From assembly GCF_004331465.1 (NCBI RefSeq), contig NZ_SJKB01000007.1, positions 186,001-250,000 on the forward strand: a stretch of 64,000 nt of DNA. Direction: 5' to 3'. The position numbers and the translations under genes were made by a program. The notes beneath the pieces were generated by a model, which was given only the letters and a program-made list of their open reading frames with translations, searched no databases and was not told where the DNA came from. This stretch comes from Kribbella pittospori (GTDB lineage: Bacteria; Actinomycetota; Actinomycetes; Propionibacteriales; Kribbellaceae). Shown here piece after piece: positions 51,188-62,351 of this stretch (the stretch's first letter is position 1; each line of letters starts with the position of its first letter).

Positions 51188-52549
51188 GTGCCCCGTCCTC
51201 CCCGTGCGGTGTTCGTCACGCTGCTCGCCACAGCGCTCTGCGTGAGTCTGGCGGGCGGAGCGGACGCCGTACCCGGATCTGCCCAGGCAGCCCAGCAGGC
51301 GCCGGCTGTGCTGGCACCGGCCAAGACCGAGGGCGTCGCGCCGACCGCCGCCGGCGTACAGAAGGTGCTGGCACCGATCCTCAGTGACCCGGCGCTGGGC
51401 AAGCACCGTGGGATCTACGTGTACGACGCCTCCCGCGGCAAGGCGGTGTACTCGGCGGGTACGGCGACGCCGTACGTCCCGGCGTCCACGATGAAGCTGC
51501 TGACGACGGTGTCCGCGCTGGAGACCCTCGGACCGGACCACCGGTTCACCACGAGGGTCGTCAGTGGTGCGGGTAGCTCTCTGACCCTGGTCGGAGGCGG
51601 TGACCCGCTGCTGGCCACCAAGCGGTCCACCGACCCGACCGACTTCCCGGTCCGTGCGTCCCTGCAGGACCTGGCGGCCAGTACTGCGAAGGCCCTGAAG
51701 GCCCAAGGCATCCGGAGCGTCACTCTCGGGTACGACGCCTCGCTGTTCACCGGGCTTGCGGCCAACGCGAACTGGGAGCCGAACTACACCACCGAGGGCA
51801 TCGCCGCCCGGACGTCCGCGCTGTGGGTGAACGAGGGACGACTGTCCCCTGGCATGGCCAAGCGGGCCGACTCTCCGTCGCAGGCGGCGGCCACTGCCTT
51901 CGCCGCGCAGTTACGTGCCGCAGGCATCAAGGTGGCGCCGACCCTCAAGGCGGCGGTCGCCCCCGCCGCAGCCAAGACGGTCGCACAGGCGCAGTCGCCG
52001 ACGGTCGGCCAGATCGTCGAGTACGTGAACCTGCACAGCGACAACGACGGCGCCGAGGTGCTGCTGCGGCAGGTCGGCCTGGCCACCAAGAACGGCGGCT
52101 CGTACGCCGGTGGGGTCAAGGGCGTACGGGCGACGCTGACCAAGCTCGGTCTGGATGTCAGCAAGGCCCGGATCCTCGACGGCAGCGGACTGTCTCGCGG
52201 CAACCACGTGCCGCTGGACCTGCTCGCCGGTGCGATCCGGACCGCGGTCTCCAGCGAGCACCCGGAGCTGCGGCACCTGCTGACCGGGCTGCCGGTCGCA
52301 GGGTTCACCGGAAGCCTCGAGGAGCGCTTCACCGGAGCCGGCACCGCCGGCGGGACCGGACTGGTCCGTGCGAAGACCGGCACGCTGACTGGAGTCCACA
52401 GCCTGGCCGGTCTGGTCCGCGACCGCACCGGCACCCTGCTCGTCTTCGCGGTGGCGACCGACAGCGTTCCGGTGCCCAAGACCCTCGATGCCCGGGCCGC
52501 GCTCGACCGGGCGGCCGCCGCGCTGGCCGGCTGCGGCTGTGCTGTCTGA
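51188..52549 (+). CDS. dacB: D-alanyl-D-alanine carboxypeptidase, PBP4 type
   Basis: 453 residues, exported (signal peptide about 1-28). The penicillin-binding motifs are present: SxxK as PASTMKLLT (Ser about 100), SxN as HSDNDGAEVLL (about 285), and KTG as RAKTGTLTGV (about 397). It trims peptidoglycan stem peptides. Start is GTG at 51188, 50 bp from the divergent ppa gene, and its transcription is in the direction of the tilS-hpt-ftsH cluster. Confidence 0.93.
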   Translation: MPRPPRAVFVTLLATALCVSLAGGADAVPGSAQAAQQAPAVLAPAKTEGVAPTAAGVQKVLAPILSDPALGKHRGIYVYDASRGKAVYSAGTATPYVPASTMKLLTTVSALETLGPDHRFTTRVVSGAGSSLTLVGGGDPLLATKRSTDPTDFPVRASLQDLAASTAKALKAQGIRSVTLGYDASLFTGLAANANWEPNYTTEGIAARTSALWVNEGRLSPGMAKRADSPSQAAATAFAAQLRAAGIKVAPTLKAAVAPAAAKTVAQAQSPTVGQIVEYVNLHSDNDGAEVLLRQVGLATKNGGSYAGGVKGVRATLTKLGLDVSKARILDGSGLSRGNHVPLDLLAGAIRTAVSSEHPELRHLLTGLPVAGFTGSLEERFTGAGTAGGTGLVRAKTGTLTGVHSLAGLVRDRTGTLLVFAVATDSVPVPKTLDARAALDRAAAALAGCGCAV

Positions 52550-52610
52550 CCGCGGCCTGACCCGGACCGATCAGCAGACGCATATTGGGACATGCGACTA
52601 GGGTCGGAAT

Positions 52611-53705
52611 ATGAGTACGGCGGAAGGTGGGACCACGGCCGAGATGGTCGACTGGCAGCTGGCAACGGGAGTGGCGCGCAAGCTGCTGCGGCCCGGACCT
52701 GCGGTCAGCCGCGCGGAGGCGGATCAGGTGGTGGCCGAGCTGCGCCAGTTCGCGGCCGACTCCGAGCACCACGTCCGCGAGTTCACCAAGCTGGAGGCCA
52801 CCTCGGCCACCGCGCCAGTGGTGATCGTGGACCGGCCCGGCTGGGTCCAGGCGAACGCAGACGGCTTCCGGACCGTGCTGCAGCCCCTGGCCGACAAGCT
52901 CCGCGAGAAGGCCGAGCGGACCGGTGGGCTGTCCTCCGCTGTCGGCTCGCGGGTGACCGCGATCGAGGCTGGAGCGCTGCTGGCCTTCCTCTCGTCCCGG
53001 GTGCTCGGGCAGTTCGACCCGTTCTACCCGTCCGAGCCGGATCCGGACCGGCCTGGTCTGACCGGCCGGTTGCTGCTGGTCGCGCCGAACGTCATGCACG
53101 TGGAGTCCGAGCTGGGCGTCGTACCGCGGGACTTCAGGCTGTGGGTGTGTCTGCACGAGGAGACGCACCGGGTGCAGTTCACCGCGGTCCCATGGCTGCG
53201 GGACCACCTCCGGTCGGAGATCGCGCTGTTCCTCGACCAGGCCGAGCTGGACGCCTCGGCGTACGCCGCGATGTTCCGCGAGGCGGTCCAGCGGCTGGGC
53301 CGATCGGTGCGTGGTGAGGCCGAGCTGAGCCTGGTCGACCTGATGCAGTCGCCGGAGCAGCGTGCGGTGCTGGACCGGCTGACCGCGGTCATGTCCCTGC
53401 TGGAGGGCCACGCCGACTTCGTGATGGACGGGGTCGGACCCTCGGTGATCCCGACCGTGGACGCCATCCGCTCCAAGTTCACGTCGCGCCGGCAGAGCGG
53501 CAACCCGGTCGACCAGTTGCTGAAGCGGTTGCTCGGCCTGGACGCCAAGCTGCGGCAGTACAAGGACGGCGCCGCGTTCGTACGCCGGGTGGTCGAGCAG
53601 GTCGGGATGGACGGGTTCAACCGGGTCTGGACCGGGCCGAACACGCTGCCGACCAAGCACGAGATCGCGAATCCGGATGCCTGGGTCAGCCGGCTCCACG
53701 GCTGA
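52611..53705 (+). CDS. Zinc-dependent metalloprotease (F420-biosynthesis-associated family)
   Basis: 364 residues. The HExxH motif is LHEETHRVQF (about residue 182), with downstream candidates for the third ligand in LLEGHADFVMDG. This actinobacterial family is annotated as zinc-dependent metalloprotease or F420-biosynthesis-associated protein. No signal peptide is seen. It sits between dacB and tilS, its usual neighbourhood. The tilS start overlaps its end by 29 bp. Confidence 0.88.
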   Translation: MSTAEGGTTAEMVDWQLATGVARKLLRPGPAVSRAEADQVVAELRQFAADSEHHVREFTKLEATSATAPVVIVDRPGWVQANADGFRTVLQPLADKLREKAERTGGLSSAVGSRVTAIEAGALLAFLSSRVLGQFDPFYPSEPDPDRPGLTGRLLLVAPNVMHVESELGVVPRDFRLWVCLHEETHRVQFTAVPWLRDHLRSEIALFLDQAELDASAYAAMFREAVQRLGRSVRGEAELSLVDLMQSPEQRAVLDRLTAVMSLLEGHADFVMDGVGPSVIPTVDAIRSKFTSRRQSGNPVDQLLKRLLGLDAKLRQYKDGAAFVRRVVEQVGMDGFNRVWTGPNTLPTKHEIANPDAWVSRLHG

Positions 53706-54741
53706 GCCACCGGGTGGATCGGCTGCCGACGAATTGGTCGAGCGCCGGAGAGGAAAGCTGCACCCCGCCGTCGCACGCACGCGGGAGGCAGTGCGGGCCA
53801 TGCTGGCCGAACTGCCCAAGGGCACGACCGTTCTGGTCGCCTGCTCCGGCGGTACGGATTCGCTGGCCCTCGCGGCCGCGACGGCCTTCGAGGCTCCGAA
53901 GCTCGAGCTCCGCGCTGGTGCCGTCATCGTCGACCACGGGCTCCAGGCCGACTCCGCCCACGTCGCGGAGACCGCCGCCACCCAGTGCCGGGGGCTCGGG
54001 CTCGACCCGGTCCACGTGCGCCCGGTAGAGGTGGGCTCCGACGGTGGTCCAGAGGCCGCTGCCCGAGCGGCTCGGTACGACGCTCTGCGGGACGCGGCTG
54101 ACGAATCCGGCGCGGACGTCGTACTGCTGGCTCACACGCGGGACGACCAGGCCGAGACTGTTCTATTGGGGCTGGGACGTGGCTCGGGCGCTCGATCGCT
54201 GGCAGGTATGGCTCCGATCGCCGGACTGCTCAGGAGGCCGTTCCTGGAAGTTCCGCGCGCCACCACGGCGGCAGCCTGCATCGCGTCGGGCCTTCGGCCG
54301 TGGCACGACCCGCACAACGACGATCCGCAGTACACCCGGGTTCGCGTACGCCACGAGGTTCTGCCGGTCCTCGAGGAGGCTTTGGGGCCCGGTGTGGTCG
54401 AGGCACTCGCCCGTACGGCGGGATTGCTCCGGGCCGATGCGGATGCGTTGGACATACTCGCGGCGGACCTTGCGGAGACCGCACTCCGGCGTGCCGAGGA
54501 CGAAGTGGTGTGCGACATCGGGATGCTCGAGGACGAGCCGGCGGCGATCCGGACCAGAGCCCTGCGGCAGGCGGCACTGGAGGCGGGCTGCCGTGCGACG
54601 GACCTCACAGCGGCGCACATCGCTGCCGTCGACGCACTGGTGACAGCGTGGCGCGGACAGCGGTGGATCGATCTGCCACAAGGGGTCCGGGCGGTCCGCA
54701 GGGGCGGATTCATCGTGTTGGGCGAAGGTGTGACAGGCTGA
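53677..54741 (+). CDS. tilS: tRNA(Ile)-lysidine synthase
   Basis: 354 residues. The ATP-pyrophosphatase PP-loop is VACSGGTDSLALA (about residue 50). Other family segments are VIVDHGLQADSAH, LLAHTRDDQAETVLLGLGRGSGARSLAGM and DPHNDDPQYTRVRVRHEVLPVLEE. It modifies the C34 of tRNA-Ile2 to lysidine so that AUA is read. The start at 53677 overlaps the metalloprotease gene; a later start is possible because the first 20 or so residues are Gly/Ala/Pro-rich. Confidence 0.92.
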   Translation: MPGSAGSTAEPPGGSAADELVERRRGKLHPAVARTREAVRAMLAELPKGTTVLVACSGGTDSLALAAATAFEAPKLELRAGAVIVDHGLQADSAHVAETAATQCRGLGLDPVHVRPVEVGSDGGPEAAARAARYDALRDAADESGADVVLLAHTRDDQAETVLLGLGRGSGARSLAGMAPIAGLLRRPFLEVPRATTAAACIASGLRPWHDPHNDDPQYTRVRVRHEVLPVLEEALGPGVVEALARTAGLLRADADALDILAADLAETALRRAEDEVVCDIGMLEDEPAAIRTRALRQAALEAGCRATDLTAAHIAAVDALVTAWRGQRWIDLPQGVRAVRRGGFIVLGEGVTG

Positions 54742-54745
54742 CGGC

Positions 54746-55297
54746 GTGGATGCCGCGGACATCGAGAAGGACCTCACCAAGGTCCACTACACCGAGGACC
54801 AGATCCTGGCGAAGCTGCGCGAGCTGGCGGCGCGGATCGAGCAGGACTACGAGGGCAAGGACCTGCTGATGGTCGGCGTCCTGCGGGGCGCGGTGATGGT
54901 GATGGCCGACCTGGCCCGGTCGTTCAGCCGGCACGTGGAGATGGACTGGATGGCCATCTCGTCGTACGGCTCGGGCACCAAGTCGTCCGGAGTGGTCCGG
55001 ATCCAGAAGGACCTGGACACCGACATCACCAACCGGCACGTGCTGATCGTCGAGGACATCATCGACACCGGGCTGACGCTGAGCTGGCTGGTCAGTAACC
55101 TGGAGTCACGGAAGCCGGCCTCGCTGGAGCTGTGCACGGCGTTCGTGAAGCCGGACGCGGCCAAGATGCGGGTCCCGGTCAAGTACGTCGGACTGGAGCT
55201 CCCGGACGAGTTCGTGGTCGGTTATGGCCTGGACTACGCGGAGAAGTACCGGAACCTGCGCTGCGTGGCGACGTTGGCCCCGCACGTCTACTCCTGA
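54746..55297 (+). CDS. hpt: Hypoxanthine phosphoribosyltransferase
   Basis: 183 residues. It salvages hypoxanthine and guanine to IMP and GMP. The PRPP-binding motif is VLIVEDIIDTGLTLSWL (about residues 98-114), with YGSGTKSSGVVRIQKDLD before it and the C-terminal GLDYAEKYRNLRCVATL. It begins with GTG 4 bp after the tilS stop, so the two genes are cotranscribed. The tilS-hpt-ftsH order is standard. Confidence 0.95.
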   Translation: MDAADIEKDLTKVHYTEDQILAKLRELAARIEQDYEGKDLLMVGVLRGAVMVMADLARSFSRHVEMDWMAISSYGSGTKSSGVVRIQKDLDTDITNRHVLIVEDIIDTGLTLSWLVSNLESRKPASLELCTAFVKPDAAKMRVPVKYVGLELPDEFVVGYGLDYAEKYRNLRCVATLAPHVYS

Positions 55298-55337
55298 CCG
55301 ATCCTTCAGGGCAGACTTGGTGACAGCCTGTACAACG

Positions 55338-55360
55338 GGGTCACGCCGTCTTGGTGACCC
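55338..55360. other. Inverted repeat between hpt and ftsH
   Basis: GGGTCAC (55338-55344) and GTGACCC (55354-55360) form a perfect 7-bp stem. It could be a weak terminator for hpt or an operator upstream of ftsH. No T-run follows. Confidence 0.4.
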
Positions 55361-55469
55361 TCGTTATGTGTTGTCTTGTGCGACACGAGACACTTGGACT
55401 GGTGTTACCGTCTCAAGCCCGCATACCCGGGCCTGCCGAGCTAGGAGGGACGGGGCGTAGGCCTCGATC

Positions 55470-57506
<2,037 letters not shown>

Positions 57507-57514
57507 GCTGAAGT

Positions 57515-57552
57515 CAGCAGCGCCGCCACCCACCCGGGTGGCGGCGCTGCTG
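57515..57552 (+). terminator. Terminator after ftsH
   Basis: Perfect 17-bp arms 57515-57531 and 57536-57552 with a 4-nt ACCC loop, followed by CTGTTT. It lies 8 bp after the ftsH stop and ends 17 bp before folE. It may allow partial read-through into the folate genes. Confidence 0.75.
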
Positions 57553-57569
57553 CTGTTTAAGGTGGCGGC

Positions 57570-58142
57570 ATGACCTCACCGAAGTTCGATCATGCACGGG
57601 CCGAGCGGGCCGTCCGGGAGTTGCTGATCGCGATCGGCGAGGATCCGGACCGCGAAGGTCTGCTGGACACCCCGGCCCGGGTGGCGCGCTCGTACGCCGA
57701 GATCACCGGTGGACTGGGTCAGCGGGCCGAGGACGTGCTCACGACGACGTTCGACATCGGCCACGACGAGATGGTCCTGGTGAAGGGCATCGAGGTGTGG
57801 AGCCTCTGTGAGCACCACCTCGTCCCGTTCACCGGAGTGGCCCATGTCGGGTACATCCCGAGTCGTGACGGCCGGATCACCGGGCTGTCCAAGCTGGCCC
57901 GTCTGGTCGACGTCTACGCCAAGCGCCCACAGGTCCAGGAGCGGCTGACCACGCAGGTCGCCGACTCGCTGGTCGAGCTGCTCGAGCCGCGGGGCGTGAT
58001 CGTCGTGATCGAGTGCGAACACCTGTGCATGACCATGCGCGGCGTCCGCAAACCGGGCGCCAAGACCATCACGTCGGCGGTCCGCGGCCAGCTCCGCAAC
58101 CCGGTCACCCGGGCCGAGGCGATGAGCCTGATCGTCGGCTGA
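57570..58142 (+). CDS. folE: GTP cyclohydrolase I
   Basis: 190 residues, normal length. It converts GTP to dihydroneopterin triphosphate, the first step of folate synthesis. Motifs: DREGLLDTPARVARSYAEITGG, the zinc-site CEHHLVPFTG, KLARLVDVYAKRPQVQERLT, and the second Cys in VIECEHLCMTMRG. AAGGTGG precedes the ATG. It begins the folate cluster, although a protease gene separates it from folP. Confidence 0.96.
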   Translation: MTSPKFDHARAERAVRELLIAIGEDPDREGLLDTPARVARSYAEITGGLGQRAEDVLTTTFDIGHDEMVLVKGIEVWSLCEHHLVPFTGVAHVGYIPSRDGRITGLSKLARLVDVYAKRPQVQERLTTQVADSLVELLEPRGVIVVIECEHLCMTMRGVRKPGAKTITSAVRGQLRNPVTRAEAMSLIVG

Positions 58143-58283
58143 TCCGCCCGGCCGTAGCCTGGCCGGCCGGTCTCTCGTTGGAGATTGAAAGCCGACATCT
58201 GTGGACATTCTGTCGCTGAACGTTTACTTTCCGTAGTGGCGTTCGGTCGACGAGGACCGGATGCCGGCGTGAGGAGGACAAGA

Positions 58284-59408
58284 ATGTCGGGGCGTTTCCG
58301 GGTCGGCGCCGCACTCGCCGGTGCCGTCGTACTGACGGCCGCCGGGCTGGTCGCGGCGAACTGGGCCACCGCGGACTCGGAGCCGTCGGGGGTGAAACCC
58401 GGAGAGCTGACCGCCAAGTCTCCGCTGGTCGCCGACGCCCTCGAGACCGAGCTCGGGTCGCGGGCGGTCGGCAGCTACTACGACGAGGCCGGTGAGCTGG
58501 TCGTCGCCGTGTCCGATGTCGCCACCGCTGACCTGGTCCGCGCGGCGGGCGCCATCCCGCGGCTGGTCCGCTTCACCGCCGACCAGCTGAACGCGGTCCA
58601 GTCCGAGCTGAACCGGCTCGCCAGCGGCTCCAGCGCCGGCAAGGTGCGGTCCTGGTACGTCGATCCCCTCTCGGGCACCGTGGTCGTCACCGTCCCCCGG
58701 GGCGCGCGTGACCTGATCACCCAGCGCTTCCTGGACCGCGCCAAGGCGAACGGCGACCGCGTGACGATCCGGTCCGCGCCCGGCCAGGTGTCCACCACCG
58801 CGGACGACTTCGGCCTGCGCGGCGGCCTCCGGGTGGACAAGAACACCGGCTACGTCTGCTCCCTCGGGTTCAACGCCCGCACCACCAAGGGCACCCGGAT
58901 CTTCCTGACCGCGGGCCACTGCACCGCCGGCAAGCCGTCGTTCTCCCGCAACGGCTACGTCCTCGGCAACACCCGCACGTCGAGCTTCCCGGGCAACGAC
59001 TTCGGCAGCGTCGGCGTGATCGAGGGCTGGGACCAGCAGGGGTACGTCGAGGGTTGGGGCGCCGGCAATGTCTCGGTCAAGGGGATCGCCAACGCCACCG
59101 TCGGATCCACGCTGTGCAAGTCGGGTAAGAGCACCGGCTGGACCTGCGGCCGGATCGTCGCCCGCAACGTGACGGTCAACTACGGCAGCAACAGGATCGT
59201 CAAGGGCCTGTTCCAGCACACCGCCTGCGTCGAGGCCGGCGACTCCGGCGGGGCGAACATGACCGGCAACTACGCGCAGGGCATCACCAGTGGCGCAGCG
59301 CTGATCAACGGCCAGTGCCTGGAGAAGACCGGTCAGACCAACGAGTCGTACTCGCAGCCGATCGGCGAGGCCCTACAAGCCACCCAGTCGCGCCTCGTGC
59401 TGAGCTGA
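58284..59408 (+). CDS. Secreted trypsin-like serine protease (S1, streptogrisin-like)
   Basis: 374 residues with a signal peptide (about 1-30) and a pro-region (about 35-170). The mature chymotrypsin-fold domain has His in TAGHC, Asp in NDFGSVG and Ser in GDSGGAN. This prepro layout is that of streptogrisin and alpha-lytic protease. The ATG at 58284 has GAGGAGG upstream; the open frame from 58185 is not needed. It interrupts the folate gene cluster, which is unusual, and is transcribed in the same direction. Confidence 0.9.
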   Translation: MSGRFRVGAALAGAVVLTAAGLVAANWATADSEPSGVKPGELTAKSPLVADALETELGSRAVGSYYDEAGELVVAVSDVATADLVRAAGAIPRLVRFTADQLNAVQSELNRLASGSSAGKVRSWYVDPLSGTVVVTVPRGARDLITQRFLDRAKANGDRVTIRSAPGQVSTTADDFGLRGGLRVDKNTGYVCSLGFNARTTKGTRIFLTAGHCTAGKPSFSRNGYVLGNTRTSSFPGNDFGSVGVIEGWDQQGYVEGWGAGNVSVKGIANATVGSTLCKSGKSTGWTCGRIVARNVTVNYGSNRIVKGLFQHTACVEAGDSGGANMTGNYAQGITSGAALINGQCLEKTGQTNESYSQPIGEALQATQSRLVLS

Positions 59409-59465
59409 GGCGGCTGATGCCCGGCTGGTTCCGCGGCTGGGGGTGAGGGCCACTACGGTGGTCTG

Positions 59466-60323
59466 GTGAGTGATGGTTTGCGGGTGCACGTTGACGGGCT
59501 ACCGGTCCTGGACCGGTGTCTCGTGATGGGTGTTGTCAACGTGACCCCGGATTCCTTTTCCGACGGCGGCGAGTGGTTCGAGCCGGCCGCGGCGATCAAG
59601 CACGGCCGGGAGTTGCTGGCCGACGGCGCCGACCTGCTCGACGTCGGCGGCGAGTCGACCCGGCCGGGTGCCGAGCGGCCCGCGCCCGAGGAGGAGATCC
59701 GCCGGGTGCTGCCGGTGATCGAGACGCTCGCGGCCGACGGCGCCCTGATCTCGGTCGACACGATGCGGGCCGGAGTCGCCGCCCTCGCCCTCGACGCGGG
59801 TGCGGTGATGATCAACGACGTATCCGGCGGCCAGGCCGACCCGGACATGCTTCCGCTGGTGGCAGAGCGTCGTACGCCGTATGTCTGTATGCATTGGCGT
59901 GGGCACTCCATCGACATGCAGAACAAGGCGGAGTACGACGACGTGGTCGCCGAGGTGATCGCGGAACTCGGCCAGCGGGTCGACGCGATCCGGTCCGCCG
60001 GCGTGGATCTGGGCAGGGTCGCACTGGATCCCGGACTCGGGTTCGCGAAGAACGCGGACCACAACTGGGAAGTTCTTCGCCGATTACGGGAATTCGGCGT
60101 ACTCGGTCGGCCGTTGCTGATCGGTGCGTCCCGGAAGGCGTTCCTCGGTAGGCTGCTCGCCGACGAGCAGACCGGTGAACCCAGACCGGCCGTACGACGA
60201 GACGATGCGAGCGCGGCTGTATCCGCCCTGGCCGCCGCTGCGGGAGCCTGGTGTGTCCGGGCCCACGCGGTGGCGCCCAGCGCGGACGCGGTCCGGGTGG
60301 CGAAGAGATGGGGAACGGTATGA
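59466..60323 (+). CDS. folP: Dihydropteroate synthase
   Basis: 285 residues. It joins 6-hydroxymethyl-dihydropterin diphosphate to p-aminobenzoate. Motifs: VMGVVNVTPDSFSDGG, the pterin-site DVGGESTRPGAE, LISVDTMRAG, NDVSGG, LDPGLGFAKNADHN and RKAFLG. It starts with GTG and its stop overlaps the next gene as ATGA. Confidence 0.96.
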   Translation: MSDGLRVHVDGLPVLDRCLVMGVVNVTPDSFSDGGEWFEPAAAIKHGRELLADGADLLDVGGESTRPGAERPAPEEEIRRVLPVIETLAADGALISVDTMRAGVAALALDAGAVMINDVSGGQADPDMLPLVAERRTPYVCMHWRGHSIDMQNKAEYDDVVAEVIAELGQRVDAIRSAGVDLGRVALDPGLGFAKNADHNWEVLRRLREFGVLGRPLLIGASRKAFLGRLLADEQTGEPRPAVRRDDASAAVSALAAAAGAWCVRAHAVAPSADAVRVAKRWGTV

Positions 60324-60805
60324 CGGACGGACCGGGCGGTCCGCGCCGGAGCGCAGGAGGAGACGGTGCGCGCGGTGCGACGGTGGAGGACGTCGTGCTG
60401 AACGCGAACACCGCGTTCTACAACGCGTTCGAGGCCGGCGACCTGGATCTGATGGCGGCGGTCTGGCTGCCGGATCCCGATCCGGTCTGCATCCATCCCG
60501 GCAACGCGGCGATCTCCGGGTACGCCGAGATGATGCGCGCCTGGGCGATGATCTTCGCCAATACGCCGTACATCCAGTTCTTTCTCACCGATGTCCAGGT
60601 CCGGGTGGATGAAGACGTGGCCTACGTCACGTGTACGGAGAATGTCCTGTCGTCGGGTGAGGGTGCCCCGGAGGAAGGGTTCGCGGGCGGTAAGGCGCTG
60701 GCCACGAACGTCTTTCGCAAAACTTCCTCCGGCTGGCGGTTGTGGATCCACCATGCCTCACCGGTACTGTCGTCGTCTGGGGGCCGACAGGAGGAGGCGC
60801 CGTGA
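60320..60805 (+). CDS. NTF2/SnoaL-like protein in the folate operon
   Basis: 161 residues. The fold segment VVLNANTAFYNAFEAGDLDLMAAVWLPDPDPVCIHPG, then RLWIHHASPVL, is that of nuclear-transport-factor-2-like proteins. Members with this pattern are often found between folP and folB in actinobacteria; the function is not settled. The ATG overlaps the folP stop (ATGA). The first 18 residues are Gly/Arg-rich and may be unstructured. Confidence 0.8.
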   Translation: MTDGPGGPRRSAGGDGARGATVEDVVLNANTAFYNAFEAGDLDLMAAVWLPDPDPVCIHPGNAAISGYAEMMRAWAMIFANTPYIQFFLTDVQVRVDEDVAYVTCTENVLSSGEGAPEEGFAGGKALATNVFRKTSSGWRLWIHHASPVLSSSGGRQEEAP

Positions 60806-60807
60806 GC

Positions 60808-60874
60808 GAGCGAAGCGAGTTCACCATCGAGCACAGCGCATACCGTGCCTCGTCCGCGCCCGGAGCGAAGCGAG
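60808..60874. repeat. Paired GAGCGAAGCGAG repeats
   Basis: GAGCGAAGCGAG occurs at 60808-60819 and again at 60863-60874, flanking the gap before folB. Similar GAGCGA/GCGAG motifs occur between actinobacterial genes. The second copy overlaps the folB ribosome-binding site region. Function unknown. Confidence 0.5.
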
Positions 60875-60881
60875 GACGTGG

Positions 60882-61271
60882 ATGAGCTCTCCCGCGATGA
60901 CTCCTGATGTGATCGAGATCCGTGGCATCCGCGGTTTCGGGCGCCACGGGGTGTTCGAGCACGAGCGGGCCGACGGGCAGGAGTTCGTCGTGGACGTCCG
61001 GCTGGAGCTGGACACCCGGCCCGCCGCGGCTTCCGACGACCTGGCCGACACCGTGAACTACGGGTTGGTGGCCGAGCAGGTGCACCAGGCGATCGAGACC
61101 GACCCGGTGGATCTGATCGAGACCCTCGCCCAGCGCATCGCGGACCTGTGCCTCGCCGACCGGCGGGTGACAGCGACCGCGGTGACCATCCACAAACCCT
61201 CGGCGCCGATCACGGTGCCGTTCGACGACGTTGTCCTGACCGTGCAGCGCAGAGCCGGAGAATCCTCGTGA
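60882..61271 (+). CDS. folB: Dihydroneopterin aldolase
   Basis: 129 residues. Family segments IRGFGRHGVFEHERADGQEFVVDVRL, TVNYGLVAEQVHQAIE and VTIHKPSAPI are present. It converts dihydroneopterin to 6-hydroxymethyl-dihydropterin. The ATG at 60882 has GAGG 7 nt upstream; ATG 60897 is an alternative. It overlaps folK by 4 bp (GTGA). Confidence 0.94.
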   Translation: MSSPAMTPDVIEIRGIRGFGRHGVFEHERADGQEFVVDVRLELDTRPAAASDDLADTVNYGLVAEQVHQAIETDPVDLIETLAQRIADLCLADRRVTATAVTIHKPSAPITVPFDDVVLTVQRRAGESS

Positions 61272-61825
61272 CTGAGACCCCAAGTCCCCACGTCATCGAC
61301 GCGGACACCCTGAGCGGTGGCCTCAAGCCGATCCGCCAGGTGATCCTGTCGCTCGGGAGCAATCTCGGCGACCGTGAGGCGAACCTGCAGGGCGCGGTCG
61401 ATGCGCTGCGAGACACCCCGGACGTCGTGGTGGTCGAGGTCTCCCCGGTCTACGAGACCCAGCCGATCGGCGGTCCCGACGAGTCCGGCCCGTACCTCAA
61501 CGTCGTACTGCTCGCCGACAGCACGCTCGCCGTGGACCTGTTGCTCGACCGCGCGCACGCGATCGAGCAGGCGTTCGGCCGGGAGCGCAGCGTTCCGGGT
61601 GCACCACGCACGCTGGACGTCGACCTGATCACGTACGGCACCAAGGAGATCGAGTCCGAGGAGCTGACCATCCCGCACCCGCGGGCGCACGAGCGGGCGT
61701 TCGTTCTGGCGCCGTGGCTCGACATCGAGCGGGACGCGGTGCTGCCCGGGCACGGCCCGGTCGCCGAACTGCTCGCGAAGGTCGGCACCGAGGGCGTGAC
61801 CAAGCTCGACATCGAGCTCCAGTAG
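61268..61825 (+). CDS. folK: 6-hydroxymethyl-dihydropterin pyrophosphokinase
   Basis: 185 residues. HPPK motifs: ILSLGSNLGDREANL, VYETQPIGGPDESGPYLN, and GAPRTLDVDLITYG. It provides the substrate of FolP, one step later than FolB. Translationally coupled to folB by GTGA, and its stop shares one base with the next start (TAGTG). Confidence 0.95.
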   Translation: MTETPSPHVIDADTLSGGLKPIRQVILSLGSNLGDREANLQGAVDALRDTPDVVVVEVSPVYETQPIGGPDESGPYLNVVLLADSTLAVDLLLDRAHAIEQAFGRERSVPGAPRTLDVDLITYGTKEIESEELTIPHPRAHERAFVLAPWLDIERDAVLPGHGPVAELLAKVGTEGVTKLDIELQ

Positions 61826-62340
61826 TGGCATCCGGCGGTCCAGAGCCCAACCAGGCGCCCGGCAAAGAGCCGCCGCGCCCGGGCTCGGTCCGGCCGACCT
61901 CACGCCGGTTGCTGATCGCGATCGCCGTCCTCGGGGCGGCGATCGGCGTGACCATGGTCAAGGCGATCGAGTCCAGCGGCGGGGTCGCGCCCGCGGTGTC
62001 CTGGCTGACTCTGATCGCCTGGACGTTCCTGGCCGCGCTGCTGTTCATGGCGGCCCGCAACACCCATCAGCGGATCCAGGTCCGGCGCGAACGGATCGAA
62101 CCGTCGCGCGCGGTGTTCCTGCTCCTGATCGCGAAGGCGAGCGCTTTCGTCGGCGCGTTGTGCACCGGGGTTTACGCAGGGTTCGCGTTAAGCTTCCTGG
62201 ACGCGGTGAGTGCTTCGGGGCCGCGCAACCGAGTGATCATGGCCGGTGCCGCGGCGGTGGTCTCAGTGCTGGTCGTCACGGCCGGATTGTTGCTCGAACG
62301 CGCGTGTCGTATTCCCGAGGACCCGGACGAGACCCCCTAA
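61825..62340 (+). CDS. DUF3180 membrane protein
   Basis: 171 residues with four predicted membrane helices after a Pro-rich 25-residue N-terminus (RLLIAIAVLGAAIGVTMVKAIESS, VSWLTLIAWTFLAALLFMAA, and a pair near 100-150). It matches DUF3180, which regularly follows folK in actinobacteria and has no known function. The GTG start uses the last base of the folK stop. Confidence 0.88.
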   Translation: MASGGPEPNQAPGKEPPRPGSVRPTSRRLLIAIAVLGAAIGVTMVKAIESSGGVAPAVSWLTLIAWTFLAALLFMAARNTHQRIQVRRERIEPSRAVFLLLIAKASAFVGALCTGVYAGFALSFLDAVSASGPRNRVIMAGAAAVVSVLVVTAGLLLERACRIPEDPDETP

Positions 62341-62351
62341 CATGGCGGTCC

